Assembly (NCBI GenBank): GCA_026874595.1
Contig: CM049319.1
Location: 65,030,417-65,094,416 of the forward strand
Length of the DNA stretch: 64,000 nucleotides
Source: Sipunculus nudus
Lineage: Eukaryota; Annelida; Sipuncula; Golfingiida; Sipunculidae
Direction: 5' to 3'
Of the stretch, positions 9,465-21,539 are shown one piece after another. How positions within the stretch are numbered: position 1 is the first letter of the stretch; the number at the start of each line of letters is the position of its first letter. A program made the position numbers and the translations under genes. The notes beneath the pieces are model-generated. The model saw nothing but the letters and a program-made list of their open reading frames with translations, had not been told where the DNA came from and did not search any database.

Positions 9465-12400
9465 GTAAGTGCACTTCAGGTCAAGTAAATGTATTATCAC
9501 ATGTCCTAAACTGCCCCTTAAGTCCACAACCCGGAAAAGAATATAAACCTTGCAGCGATGTGAGTGGCTGTCTTCGTTATGACATTATAAACTGCGTTTA
9601 AAACTGCGTTTATAAAACTATTTTATAGATGTTCTAGATTGTTGAATTTAGACCAATAAGTGTCCAGCTCATAAAGCCCATGACTTTAACTTTAACACAC
9701 ACACACACACACACACACGTTTATTTATTTGGCAAGGCCACACAATGGGTTCAATTGAGGAAATACATCCTAAGGTTCAAGCTGGTGAAGTAATCCATGT
9801 GCTATTAAATATTAATACTTCGTCACACCAGCTTGTTCTCTTTACATGTAAAAACAGACTATGAAGCTCATTATGATTTAACGCATTGTAAGGCCTCATG
9901 AGGATGCGAATATTTTCGTCATTTTTGACAACGCCGCATGGCCTACAGGTACACTGCCAATTAACATAAACCAGACCAATCGTTAGCATTTTTTGTTTAC
10001 TTTCTAATAACGCCAAACATGAGCGAGAAAAGTTCCGTTTTAACTCGGCATTTTGGTATATACCTTGTCATGTTTGTTGAATTTATGACCGCATGACACC
10101 CAGACAACTTGCAGGCGATACAGAAAATGACTCGTTACCAAAGTGATGGGGTTTTTGTTTGGGTTGTGAGTTAAAATGTATTCTATATTTTTCAAAATCA
10201 TCCATAGCATAATGTTTGGATTGTGAATAGATTTACCACAATATGAATGCAACATGATGGAACATGATATTGCTTGTATCACAACTCAAGTAGGCTCATT
10301 AACCCGATTATCATATCCTACTGAGTCGGGTTGTCACGGCTACAGACTATGTTACTCTCACAAAAAAACTCAGTATTCATGCGCATTTGTCGAAAGTAAA
10401 ATCTGCGAACATTAGAAGTTTAAATGCGAGAAGTGCGCTTTTTTATGTGTTAACTAATTGAAGGCTTGACACCCTTTAATGTTACACGTTACAGTTAGGT
10501 GATAAAAATTAAATTCCTTCAACAGGTGGCACGTGGTATTACTCTGAGCAGAAGAGACCAAACCAGGGTGGATCCGTATACTCTCGTATGCATTGTAACA
10601 CCAGCAAAGAAATGACGCGATTCAGCGACTTTCCTGTGCCAGACCACTACCCACTCTTCATGCCACATGAGACGGCTCTCGAATATCTCCGCAGCTACGC
10701 AAAAGAATTGGACCTTTTAAAACATGTGAAGTTTGAAACGGAGGTATTGGATGTCAAGCCTGCCGACGACTATGACGTCACCGGAAAGTGGGTGATAGTT
10801 ACGTCATCCAAGACTTCCGGTAAACAAGAACGCAGCACCTACGATGCCGTGCTGGTTGCTTCCGGTTATTTCAAGAATGAGCACCTTCCACACATCCCTG
10901 GGCAAGAGACGTTTCCAGGAGGGATCACACATAGTAAAAGTTACCGAAGAAGTGAAGATTTCCAAGGAAAGACCGTCGTTGTTGTTGGTAAGTTCCTTCA
11001 GCTATTCAGTTTTTAAGGGACGTCTCTGTATTTCTGTCACATACTTTCAGATGATCAAATATATACCTAGCACATGGTAAGAGCTTAGAGCTCAAACAGT
11101 GAAAAAAAATATAATAATAAGAACCTTCATTCTTGAATGACAAAAATTTGACTTAAGACCATCACATCCATATACACACTGGTGATACTGATGTATTCCG
11201 GACATGAGCCCCCTTTATAGGGACTCGGACATGGACGCGAGGGTTATTGACTTAGTCTAAGTTATTAAAACGCTGTTGCGTAAGGCCTTGTGTTCAGACT
11301 CTTCGCATTTTTCAGGAGTTAAAATGCTGATGGTGTCTCCAGCTGTCATAACACACTCTTATAATTTCGGGCATGATGCATCAGCAAGTGACTTGATAGA
11401 TTGAACCAATAGACCACAATCGGTAATTTTAGAGAGTTACACTGCTGGTATTATGGATATTCATCAACACTCTCTATAACGGACTACAGGCGGGATGCTT
11501 TTGATGTTGAAGTGTGAGAATTAAGCTTCTGTCCGGTTTTATAATTTCAGTTTCTATATGTCATTTTTGTTGGTGAGCTACGCTGGACACAGCTGCGATT
11601 GTCTCGTACAGGTCTTCTTAAATGAAAAACAAATTATCTATTTCTTTATAACAGACAAGCTACTGTTTTCTTTCCTGAGAGAAAACAGCTCCTGGTAGCG
11701 TCCAACTGATATTTGTTCTTCTCTATAAAGTTTGCCCCAACAAGGAGGGTATGTGGTCATCTCCGTTCGTGTATTTGTGTGTGTGTCGGTGTGTTTGCAT
11801 GTATGTTTGTCAAAAATATAACTTACGAAGTCATGAAGGGAATCTCATGAAATTTTCAAGGCATTTTTCTTGAATGGATTAGATTTTAGTGTGGATCTGG
11901 CCCATGATCCGGATTCAGATACATCATCAAGGAATATTCACCAATGTAGTCAACTATTCACGAATGAACCTCGGAGTATGGGCCGAATAAGTGAATGCAA
12001 ACCTGGTTTGGACAGCATTCCACTATAGGAACACCCACATGACGGAGGCTTGCAGTCCTTAGAATGCAGATTTCTAGTCCCACATACTTTTGTCCTCAGT
12101 GTAACCGTCCTGATTTTGTTATGTCCTAAGGCCATCTTTATACCCTCCTTCATGCCAGGAACTTGCCACATTTTACAGAGAGCCTGCTGCTTTGACAAAA
12201 GATTCATCTTGAAGCTTATAACACAGCGCCCTGGATCGTGTTGCGATTTGCTCCTTGCTTCATTCAATAGGAATGCTCATACGAATCGAAACTAATCATA
12301 TTAGGTCAATTATGAGGGTAAAAATCACATCTACCAGATATAATTTTTTTAATAAAAAAGAGATTCATGAAAAAAAGAAGAATAAGAAGAATGTAGTTTA

Positions 12401-12641
12401 ATAACTGACATATGTTATACACTTAAATACAATCTCTGTGTTTATATATTGCAGGAAATTCGTTTTCCGCCGGAGATGTTGCAACAGACGTAGCTTTCTC
12501 CGCCAAAAAGGTATTTTTTACAGGGGTCACGGGTATACGACAGTGGGTTTGGATTTGGGAAGTGTGAATCGAACTAAATACTGAGAAAAAGTTAATAAGC
12601 AGATTTGATACGAACTAATTTGTTTAATCTTAAATTGCCGG

Positions 12642-12712
<71 letters not shown>

Positions 12713-15398
12713 CTACACTTACGCCCCATTGTCAACCCTTATGTGCATAAGTTTGGCTCTAATTTCAGGTGTATTTGGCAGTTGGAGAAGGAACATGGGC
12801 GTTTCGGTACATCAAAAACAACGGTGAGCCCACTGATTGGCTCAGCCGCAGTTTCTATAAGCAGACCCCAGAAAAGATCAACCAAGCCCTCCGACAAGTG
12901 GCCTCCGAAAACATTGATCATTACAAAACGGGCCTTGCAGGAACGAAAGAGCCCTGCAATCAAGCTTTCATGTTGGTGGATAATCTTGGAAAGCTCATCG
13001 GGTCGGGAAAACTAATAGTTCAAGGTTTTTTGGAACGTTTCGATGGGCAAATTGCTGTGTTCTCGGGAGGTGTGACTGTCCCAGTAGATGACGTCATCAT
13101 GGCGACAGGGTACACACCCGAGTTCTCATTTCTTGACGAATCTGTCGTAGCAGGTAATGTTGTTTATTATATATTTTATTAATTAAAGTCTCCTTAATGA
13201 AGTTGCATTAATAACAAATGAGGCTACAGGTAAAAATCCCACCTTTCTTGAACCAGATATAAATATACAAAGGATAAAATGTTTACATGTCAGTAACGAT
13301 TTTAGCATCAGTGTGGTATGTTCGGTATAATGAGAAACTTATGTTAATATTCCTATTAAGGCTTAACACCAACATTAAATAAAAAAAAAGTTTCAACGAC
13401 AAACATGACAGCCTCCATGTACAGAACAACACATCGGGTTAACCACCAATTGTCTCACGTCTTTTCCGTTCCACTTCTTTCGGGCCTTGCAGGTCATTCT
13501 ATGAGTATTCATACTTCCTTGCATGTCAGCTAAACTATATAACGCTAGAAAGACATCTTAATGAACATTCAGACATTACTTCAGCTATATCTTAGCCTAA
13601 AAATATCATTCTCAGTTGTATGGTGCTTGATTGAAATGAAAACTGACTTTCATTTCCAAGAAATTGACATAAATCGTTAACAAGAATACCGGGTCATTCC
13701 TATAGTTACGCTACTCACATTGTTGCATTACAGTCGTTCCAGAAATGGTAGCGTTAAACTGCTGCTTTTTATGGCAAGCTTCTCTGGGCAGGACCACCAG
13801 GGTGTGCACAGAGCAAATAATTGTAATGAGACCACTTACATTGTGCACCCAATCCAAATTTTAAACATGTGACACGCGCACTCGTTAATTTGACACAAGT
13901 CCTCATTGGTCTAATTACACCAGGACACAAGCTCCCATTGGTCTAATTACACCGGGACACAAGCTCCCATTGGTCTGATTACACCAGGACACAAGCTCAC
14001 ATTGCTCTGATTACACCAGAACACAAGCTCACATTGGTCTGATACACCAGGACACCAGCTCCAATTGGTCTGATTCTTGGCTCTATGGCAATAAGGGTGT
14101 TATCAAACCAACGACAGTTGGGTGTTGCATGTATAAATATGGACTGTATGCAAAAAATATATATATATATATATAATAAAATAAATATCAAATTAAATAA
14201 ACCGCTATATGTTATGCTTGCCCTATGATAACAACTTCCGTTCACCTTACTGGTGAGAAGACGATGCGCATAATATTCCATTAGCATAAATATTGATATA
14301 AATGTAAATAAAATTAACACACATTAAAGAAAAATTTACATTCGTGCCAATTAATAGGAAAGTTTATCAATTAAATAAGTTCTCATGCAACTCTACATAT
14401 ATGCATTGTATGAGTTTAACGAGCACATAGGCTTCTGCCAGGGAAGAAAGTCAGCCTTTTATTAAGTCTGCCCTCGACGAAAAATGGGTCCGCTTGATGC
14501 ACTTTTGCCATATACAGTACTTGTTATTTTCAGGTTTTGCTCTTGTATTCTTGATATCAAAATAAGGTTTCACTTTTCGTGCCTATTCATCTCCCCATCT
14601 AAGATGCCAATAATCAAAGTTGTTTATACATTATATTTGTCTTTGGACAAAATAATACGTCTCACTTTTCATTTGCAGGTGATTTTAAGAAAATGCGCCT
14701 GTACAAGTTAATGTGGCCGAGTGAGATGAAGCACCCGACCCTCGCTGTGATTGGTTGTCTTGCCTCTAACACAAGCTTGTGGCCGGTGTTTGAGCTACAG
14801 GCCCGCTGGGCGGCCCTTGTGTTAAGTGGAAAGCGCCATCTACCGAGCAAATCAGAAATGATGAAGGACATCGACGCGTTCATTGAATCATCGACGCAGC
14901 AGTTTGGGTCATACAAGCTCTTTGTAAGCTTTTTTTTAAGCTGAGAATATTTATTATTAAAATTACCACCATATTACCACCATTACATTACAACATATAT
15001 TTGAGAGAAAAAGTTGCCACCTAACGTGCGGTCACATAAACTGACCTTCTGGATCCGGTTCAAACCCTATATCAGCTGAATCATCATTATTTCATCTCTG
15101 TAAATTATTTAATAGCCATTGTTAATTTTCTCTTTTTCAGACTGCCGCCATACCCTATGAGGATGAGTTAGCTAAATTGATTGGGTGCTACCCGAAATTT
15201 TGGGATTATGCCTTATCTGATCCGAAACTGGCTTGGGCACTGTGGAAAACTCCGGTTTTCCCCGTCCAGTACCGTCTAACTGGGCCTCATCCGCGGAGCG
15301 ATGCCAGGGAGGAATTCCTGAAGACATGCGACAGCTTGTACAAACCAATCAAAAACCGCAAGGTGGCGCCACCATCTAAGAAAGGGTTATTTTTTTGA
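9353..15398 (+). CDS. Flavin-containing monooxygenase, copy A (six exons, 505 aa)
   Basis: The coding exons are 9353-9464, 10526-10987, 12455-12510, 12769-13153, 14679-14923 and 15141-15398. All introns are GT-AG and the joined frame is 505 codons plus TGA. FMOs use FAD, NADPH and O2 to oxygenate soft nucleophiles (N or S) in xenobiotics and small metabolites. Seen: FAD-binding GAGVAG at residues 9-14 with E32 at the end of the second strand, GGTW at 38-41, the FMO signature [11 protein letters not shown] (FxGxxxHxxxY) at 167-177, a nucleotide-binding loop GNSFSAGD at 192-199, and ATGY at 322-325. No C-terminal membrane helix is visible, unlike vertebrate microsomal FMOs, so it may be soluble. 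The start is chosen because the FAD motif begins eight residues later and FMO-B has the same ATG. It differs from FMO-B at roughly 60 residues. No AATAAA was found within about 1 kb of the stop. Confidence 0.95.
9465..10525 (+). other. FMO-A intron 1 with (AC)n microsatellite
   Basis: This is a 1061-bp intron. An (AC)12 tract at 9695-9718 is expanded compared with the CATACACACAA at the matching site in FMO-B (about 39021). Minus-strand open frames at 9777-10282 show no domain. Confidence 0.7.
10526..10987 (+). CDS. FMO-A exon 2 (GGTW through FMO signature)
   Basis: It begins after AACAG and completes the GGTW motif. It encodes NTSKEM, FSDFP and the [11 protein letters not shown] signature, and ends in GTTG before GTAAGT (phase 1). 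Positions 10842-11000 are identical to 39686-39844 of FMO-B. Confidence 0.95.
10988..12454 (+). other. FMO-A intron 2
   Basis: This is a 1467-bp intron that aligns with FMO-B intron 2 (1402 bp), for instance at the ACCTTCATTCTTGAATGACA segment near 11124 and 39961. Open frames at 11950-12295 overlap on both strands and are not supported as coding. Confidence 0.7.
12455..12510 (+). CDS. FMO-A exon 3 (nucleotide-binding loop)
   Basis: A 56-nt exon between TTGCAG and GTATTT. It encodes the [19 protein letters not shown] segment and restores phase 0. It is too short to stand out as an ORF and was placed by frame continuity and its twin in FMO-B. Confidence 0.93.
12645..12710. repeat. (TA)33 microsatellite in FMO-A intron 3
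   Basis: An uninterrupted TA tract that, with flanking bases, more than doubles intron 3 (258 bp against 118 bp in FMO-B). The matching site in FMO-B lacks it, so it arose or expanded after the duplication. Confidence 0.95.
12769..13153 (+). CDS. FMO-A exon 4 (central domain, ATGY motif)
   Basis: It starts after AATTTCAG in phase 0 and ends in GCAG before GTAATG (phase 1). It encodes residues 211-338 plus one base, including [12 protein letters not shown]. The frame runs on to 13182 into the intron. Confidence 0.94.
13154..14678 (+). other. FMO-A intron 4 (compact form)
   Basis: This is a 1525-bp intron. It preserves the sites that are filled by a LINE (near 13345) and by larger insertions (near 14320-14480) in the 10.1-kb intron 4 of FMO-B. 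It contains the 32-bp minisatellite described separately and a short (TA)n near 14158-14175. Confidence 0.75.
13893..14075 (+). repeat. 32-bp minisatellite, about six units, each with an ATTGG box
   Basis: The unit ACACAAGCTCCCATTGGTCT plus AATTACACCGGG recurs with few changes. Each unit carries ATTGG (reverse of CCAAT), intact in five of six; the fourth reads ATTGC. It is absent from the matching intron of FMO-B. Confidence 0.85.
14679..14923 (+). CDS. FMO-A exon 5
   Basis: It starts after TTTGCAG, completing glycine 339, and ends in CTCTTT before GTAAGC in phase 0. It encodes residues 340-420, including a conserved [16 protein letters not shown] stretch and [11 protein letters not shown]. 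Confidence 0.93.
14924..15140 (+). other. FMO-A intron 5
   Basis: A 217-bp intron with a CTCTTTTTCAG acceptor. FMO-B intron 5 is 547 bp, partly because of an (AT)n tract. Confidence 0.8.
15141..15398 (+). CDS. FMO-A exon 6 (C-terminus)
   Basis: It encodes residues 421-505, ending in PPSKKGLFF and TGA. It contains [12 protein letters not shown] and [10 protein letters not shown], which correspond to the C-terminal region of animal FMOs. The tail is polar and lacks the hydrophobic anchor of vertebrate enzymes. Confidence 0.93.
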   Translation, partial: TAAIPYEDELAKLIGCYPKFWDYALSDPKLAWALWKTPVFPVQYRLTGPHPRSDAREEFLKTCDSLYKPIKNRKVAPPSKKGLFF

Positions 15399-16539
15399 GT
15401 TTGGTGAATTCGATGTTTCATTAATAGATGACCTCACAATCCAAGTGTTGACTGTTCTGCGTTGTATTTGCTCGTACTTAATGAAGAAACACCAGGGATA
15501 GAACAACAGCTATTTCATACTTCTGTACTTTTCTGTATCTATTTCGGTCAACCTCACGGACCATTAGGCACTGAGAAGATTACCCGTTCATTGGCAGGTA
15601 TTACGATACCGTTCTGGACTGGTTTTCCATGGGCCGAGATTGAATCCGGCCGGGTTTTAATAGCGTAATTTCTTATAGATGGCGCTGCCATGGATTCCTA
15701 GCAAAATCATACTAAAGTTTCCAGAATATACAAGTAAATGTTGAAAATTACACAAGAGTATCACTTAGGATACACTTTGCATCGCGCCCGACTTATCAAG
15801 ACTAAAAACGGTGTTTCCTAATTCCTAACCACGGAGATGTTGTTTGATAACGATCGAGTGTCTCCACCGACAGTTATAATAATTATACTAGTTAATATGT
15901 CTAGCTGTTATATATTATCCAGTACTTATTACCATTAATCACAATTTATTTTCTTCGCATCCTCAAGGAATCAGAGGTTTATATTATTCAAGCTTTGTAA
16001 ACACTGAATTTATCATGTTATTTTTAACTGCACGACACTGTCGTTCTACATGTTAGGCAAAAGGACATATATTACCTTGTTTCACAGATTTATAAACATT
16101 ACATTCGAAGTTCACTCGTAAGTTATCCTGGAACAGTTATTGCTTAAGAAACGTTTCTCTGTCACAAAACCCTTTCCATTCTTCTCTTTTTCCGGCTTCG
16201 TAACGCCCTCGAGTTTGAACAAATTGCCCATGACGATCAGCTCAATCTGACATATTGGTGACGCATCTATTAATTATTATGTTGTGATCTGATGTAAAAT
16301 ATTTGTTATGGAACCTTTAACAATAGGTTGAATGACTTCCAGCATTCACGCTTTTTTCCCTTGCTTTAATCCTTATAATACAGTTTACAGAAGATTTGAC
16401 CAGGAACTCCCAAGATGCTTAGTTAGAAGTTTTTAAAATCCAGATGCTATAATCAGTGCGCGTCTAATTAATGGGGTACTAAAACATGTTCTTTTACATA
16501 GCGCGCAGAATATGTCACAGTGAGCTTATTTTAGATTTC
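15399..16539 (+). other. 3' flank of FMO-A
   Basis: It aligns with the 3' flank of FMO-B (52939-54370), for example TTTTCCGGCTTCGTAACGCC near 16187. No AATAAA is visible, so the 3' UTR end is not placed. The open frame at 15462-15668 has no counterpart and is not supported. Confidence 0.5.
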
Positions 16540-16990
16540 GATTGAATTTTACAGGAAATAACCCGGAATCTTAATCAAATTAGAATCTTCAAGTTTTTTG
16601 GTCTAACTATAACAAATCGTGTAAATCTGTCATATAAGGTGCTCAAAATATATTCTGTCACATATTTTGCAGAATATTTTATGTCACATTGACCTTATTT
16701 CTGATGTCCGAGGAAACTGTATAATGACCTCCCATTACATTATGGAAGACGTTTCTAGATCTAACACTTAAGGTTTGTGCACTGTCTTACTTTCTTGGTG
16801 CTCAAAATTAGTTTATCTGCTCGTAGCTCACATATTATCATGGGTCATCACAGGTCATCCTGGCCTTAAATCACCGATTGAAGGAGATTTTCTCCAGGAC
16901 CTCCTTGAATTAGAAGTTAGATGGTTCTAGGTACATCCGTATTGATTTGAACCCATCTGATTCTCGCGGTGCTAGAGTCATATTTTTTCC
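16540..16990 (-). repeat. Decayed minus-strand copy of the 157-bp array unit
   Basis: Read on the minus strand, it shows array landmarks in order: GGTCCTGGAGAAAATCTCCT, a TGACCT half-site and ACTAATTTTGAGCACC, with a second set near 16620-16800. No perfect AGGTCA-N3-TGACCT palindrome remains. Confidence 0.5.
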
Positions 16991-17503
16991 TGTCACGGAC
17001 ACGGAGATTCTTCAATGGCTACTATCGGAGGTTTTGCTTCTTTCTGCATTAGTTTCTTTTTGACAAAAGGTGGTGCTTTACATAAGTAAAGTACGTGGAG
17101 CATATGTAACTGGGTCCATTTTATCTGTGCTATAATTTCATTTTAGGTAGAAAATTTTAACTTGCATGGTTTAAACTGGTTTGTTTATATATTCAAGTGT
17201 TAGTCTTTAAACATCGCCTTATGGTTTCTAGCAATTGCCCTTATTGTCTGGCCTGTATTCATTTGGATTATAACTGCATTCGCTTGGCACAGATATATTG
17301 CTGTTTATGGTGGTTTTTCTCATTTGCTTGTCGAAACCAGTTTTCTTATATATTATACATATCATTTTACCGATTGCTGAAAGGTATCTGTAAACTTTGT
17401 TCAATGATGACGTTTTCTCATATTCTCTGTAAATTCATTAACCTGATCACTACATGCCCTGGCTTTGTTCATCTTGCATGGTTGTGAACGCTGCTGTTAT
17501 ACT
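16991..17503. other. Block A intergenic, conserved with about 56840
   Basis: ACGGAGATTCTTCAATGGCT near 17000 matches ACGGAGATTCTTGAATGGTT near 56826. No protein domain is recognised in the 96-codon frame at 17197-17487. Confidence 0.4.
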
Positions 17504-17615
17504 TATGGCTGCGCGATTGTTATCTATATGCCGATATATTGCGATACGAAGATTCGCATATAACGTATCACGATATATGCAGTTTTTAAATATCGATATT
17601 TTCAATATTTTGTTA
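17504..17615 (+). mobile_element. hAT-like element end, ATATCG-rich (left)
   Basis: It begins ATGGCTGCGCGATTG and continues through repeated GATATAT/ATATCG motifs to AAATATCGATATTTTC. The same motif order appears inverted at 22191-22306, where the end reads AGGGCTGTGTGATATTATCG on the minus strand. Such ends belong to hAT-type elements in many animals. No transposase was found between the two ends. Confidence 0.45.
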
Positions 17616-18077
17616 ACGTGCTTAAAACTTATTTTTAAAGAGAACAAAAATGTTTTTGTTACAAATTGAGACATCAAAATGGATTGGGATTAATGACAGG
17701 CTTAAAGTGGAAGCAGATACCCTGTCCTAAAACGTTAATTAGGAATTTTAAAAGTAGGCCTGATATATGATACATCAAAGGTCCGTCCTGGGAAATGTGT
17801 ATGTCTGTAAGGTGACTCATTGGTATGCAGGAACTATTTCCATACAAAAAAATAGAAGTACGGAACACGGCCATAATATTAATTATTCAAGAATATTCTC
17901 TGCTCACATCTTATGACAAATGCATAAAGATTAAGTGTCACGTTAGGAACACTATTGTTTTAAAACAGGTATCTTTAAGATTAGGTACAAGGCTATGATT
18001 GTGCACACCGTTTATCCCTCTCAGCTAACAAACAGTCCAGCAATCTCTAACCTCCAAGTTATGTGCACGTGCAAGGC
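17616..18077. other. Unassigned block A intergenic DNA
   Basis: No gene or repeat is recognised here. Confidence 0.35.
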
Positions 18078-18209
18078 CTAACAAAAATTTTCTCTATGAA
18101 TACTGTCAACAGCACATGCATTGGTAAGTAGAATTCCCATATTTCGTGTGTTAAATAAACTTATCTGAATTAAATTTTATGATGTCATTATTTATAACAT
18201 GATAGAATA

Positions 18210-18250
<41 letters not shown>

Positions 18251-19022
18251 CCAGAATTCCGGCCATATCTAGACTCGCCCAAACCTTGCAATGGTTTAGG
18301 CTTAATTCCACAAGCGAAGAAAGCCATAAAAATTGCTTCTGCAATTTTCACAATTGTAAGAACAGGCACTGCCACCTTGCGGCAAAAGAACAGAACAGAA
18401 CAGAAGTTTTGTTCAGGAAAAAAGGCCTCGGGCCCAAAGTTCCAAATATTTCAATAAATATTCAGTTAAACAAATACATTAATACAATGTAGGGTAGCAG
18501 TCTTATATTTTCTGATAATCAATGCCATTAACACAAGTTACACAACTTCATACCTACATACACCAAGTATTTATTTTGCCATCATCAGTGAGTATAAACA
18601 TCGTCATCAGTAAGTGCTGTTTAAAATACATAATTAAACCATCTATAATTTTTCGTCTCCTAAAAAATAAAGAATTAAACACATATGCAGCAATTTTTGT
18701 TATTTCAAGTGGATTATCTAAGTTAAATAATATAAAATTTTGTTCACTAGCGGCAAAATATATAACTAATTTACGGCTGTTTGGCCGGCTATTTAATTTA
18801 GTGATAAGAGCTGACACTGAGTTACATCTATCAGTACATGGAATAACGTTTAATTTTACACTTTTTAGTAGCAAATGTAAATACTAAAACTTTGATTTAA
18901 AATTTTTCTTTGAGTACTCTCAACAGCACATGCATTAGTAAGTTGTATTTCCATATTTCGTGTTTGAAATAATCTAATCTGCATAAACTTTTATTGTGTC
19001 GTTATTTATAACATTATAAAGA

Positions 19023-19064
<42 letters not shown>
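18078..19064 (+). repeat. Local duplication of about 820 bp, each copy ending in (TAA)n
   Basis: The segment CAACAGCACATGCATTGGTA at about 18108, followed by CCATATTTCGTGTG, ATTTATAACAT and (TAA)n at 18211-18248, recurs from about 18898 with (TAA)n at 19024-19064. The sequence between has related stretches near 44548-44650 and 55490-55760, for instance GCTGACACTGAGTTAC, so this is a dispersed repeat family. The overlapping open frames at 18522-18887 are not supported as genes. Confidence 0.6.
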
Positions 19065-20189
19065 TAGATGTGGTCGGAGGATGGTCCTAAGAGGGCCCCG
19101 CATTTCCGGTAGTGCTGGACTAGTTAAAAAAAGGGTTAAAAGTTTAGTTTTTATTTAAAAATATGACTGAAAGAAACCGGTTTTTATCAATATGCATGAG
19201 GGAACAAAAATCCTACTGGATAAATTTAATTAAAGAATATATGTTTGAATTATTGTGGACAATACAAAATCACCGATTGTACACTGGCGGAAATTTTTTA
19301 TTTTGAGCAAGGCCGTAAATAAATAGGAGTGGTGTCAGGGGTGGGAGTCGGTTCCTTTTTCATAATCGTTCATTGGTTTGAGCAAACCGACAGTAATCGA
19401 TTATTTATCGGTTCAGACAAATATATTAAATTATCAAAGAAATGTGCAGTTATCTATGGAACTGTACCTACTTTTCCCCGGCAGGTATTCTCCTCTCGCG
19501 CATGAGTGTAATGTTCCTTCCACGTATAGAGACTAATTTAAAGGATCAAGTTTAACGATCGGCAACGAAAAAGTATCTTAGAATGTTAGGCCTATAAAGG
19601 GGCTGTCTTTTTAGCACATGAAGGCAGATTTTACGGGTCCAGGTGCGCTTGGGGCAGATCATACCAAAAAAACAATTGTAGACTAGTCCAAAAATTAATT
19701 CCAGCTGAAATCCAAACATTCGACCGGCCGGGTTTGCCCCAACAAAGAAATTTTTAAGGACGGCCTAAACAGATGCACCTAGCATCGGATGAATAGATTA
19801 TTTCTAAGAGAATCTCGCAAAATTTGCATAGACCTGGAGAATTTATGGAGTATTTTAATGCCTTCCCGCCAATATTTTGCAATGTACATTTCGTTAGAAA
19901 ACTTTCAGCTAATTCTTCAGCTCCCTGCGAGTTCACAGATAATAAGTTTAATAAGTCCTACCTTTTCGCATCTACCGTGTCATACTCATTTACATACGGA
20001 AGTTATTTGGGAACACAGACTCATTATATGAAGCGCAGGATGTGGAAGAAAATGGAAGTATAAATTTTGCTTATAACATAAAGGCATTCTGAAAAGAAAA
20101 CAATCATTATTATGATGTAATCGATAGTTGGCTTTGGGATTCGATTGCTTGAAAGTGGCAGCAAACCGACTGACTTTCGAAAAAACTCG
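19065..20189. other. Unassigned block A intergenic DNA
   Basis: Overlapping short frames lie on both strands with no domain. I see no repeat structure. Confidence 0.35.
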
Positions 20190-20860
20190 ATGATCGGCCC
20201 ACCACTATAGGTGGTGTCTTTATAGGCACCAAACATCCCTGTGAATTAGAAAAAAAAAATCATCAAGGGTATTCTGTTTGAAAATAAAATGTTTGCAACA
20301 GGATATCTCCGAACGTGATCTAGTGGGCATATTTGATTTTGTCGGGTGTGTAGTTTGATGGTGATGGAGCCGTCATAGGTACCAATCATCCCTACGAATT
20401 TTAAAAGGTCAAGCATGTTCTTGTTGAGATATCACATGGGAAAGAAAATCAGCAAGTGTGCTATGACGGTCATATTGGAATTCTGACAAGTCTGTAATTC
20501 AATCGGTGTTGAGCCCTCATAGGAAGCAATGATCCCTGTATATTTGAGAAAGATCAAGCATGTTCTTGTAGAAATATCGGTAACCAAAAAAACAACGATT
20601 GTGTTCTGGTGGCCATATTGGAATTCCGACTCGTCTGTAATTCAAAAGTTCTGGAGGCCTCATAGATATTTATCATTTTTGTGAATATGAGAAAGGTCAA
20701 ACATGTTCTTGTTGAGATATCGCGCTCGAAAGGAAATTATCTCTTGTGCTATGGTGGCCATATTGGAATTCCGACAGTTCTGTAATTCTTAAGTCTGGAG
20801 CCCTCATCGATTCCAAAAATTCCTGTATGTTTTTTTTGAGATATCATGCGCGAAAGTAAA
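20190..20860 (+). repeat. Tandem array of about 145-bp units
   Basis: The phrase CATGTTCTTGTTGAGATATC occurs near 20414, 20561 (as TTGTAGAAATATC) and 20702, with a remnant near 20829. Each is followed by GTGGCCATATTGGAATTCCG and by GAGCCCTCATAGG. Four to five units are present. No counterpart was seen in block B. Confidence 0.75.
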
Positions 20861-21539
20861 CCTTTAATTTAATTAATGAAATATCGAGATACGTTACTAT
20901 ATATTACCTAACATTGCAATATTAAATTTGTAGGCGATACCGAGACCGTGTATTAATATGACGAGCCCGTAGTCCCTTCATTGACTTTCATGTCGTATGA
21001 TATAAACCAAATATAGACCGGTACTAATCACGGATATTTCTGTATCTAGGTGAATATTTTCATGATCGGTGACGCTTCCTCCAGTCAGACCTTCACAATT
21101 AAAGAAAATTCTGATTTATTATGAGTATGTAATGACAGCAGTTAGTATTCCGGGAGGAATTTAAGCTGTATGATACATTATAATTAAAGTACACAAGCTT
21201 AAAATGTAATACTTGCTATAAATAAAACAGTTTCAGTCAGTAATAATGTGGTACTCTGATCTGACCATAAGTGACACAGGGATACACCAGTTTAACATTG
21301 ATGTTTTAGAATAACCTTTGTAATTTCAATTTCAACTTACTGTAGTCCTCGAAAGCCATCATTGAGCGTGTACTCAACAAAGTCGTGGAGTAAATACTGT
21401 TTGTCATGTATTTTTACAAAATTTGTGTATCATCTGCATATAAACGCAAAAAAAAGAAGTAAAAACCTCGGTATATCGGACATATCAGCTAGTTTTTCAT
21501 CAAATGAAACCGATTCCTGGAGGTAAAAAAACTTTTTTT
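20861..21539. other. Block A intergenic, conserved with 57600-59550
   Basis: It contains segments matched in block B: GTACTCTGATCTGACCATAA at about 21251 against 59330, and AAAGCCATCATTGAGCGTGT near 21352 against 59435. No coding frame is conserved between the two. Confidence 0.5.

Noticed and set aside
12605-13015. 136-codon frame with a long Tyr-Ile repeat
   Set aside because: It is the (TA)33 microsatellite read through into FMO-A exon 4 in the wrong frame.
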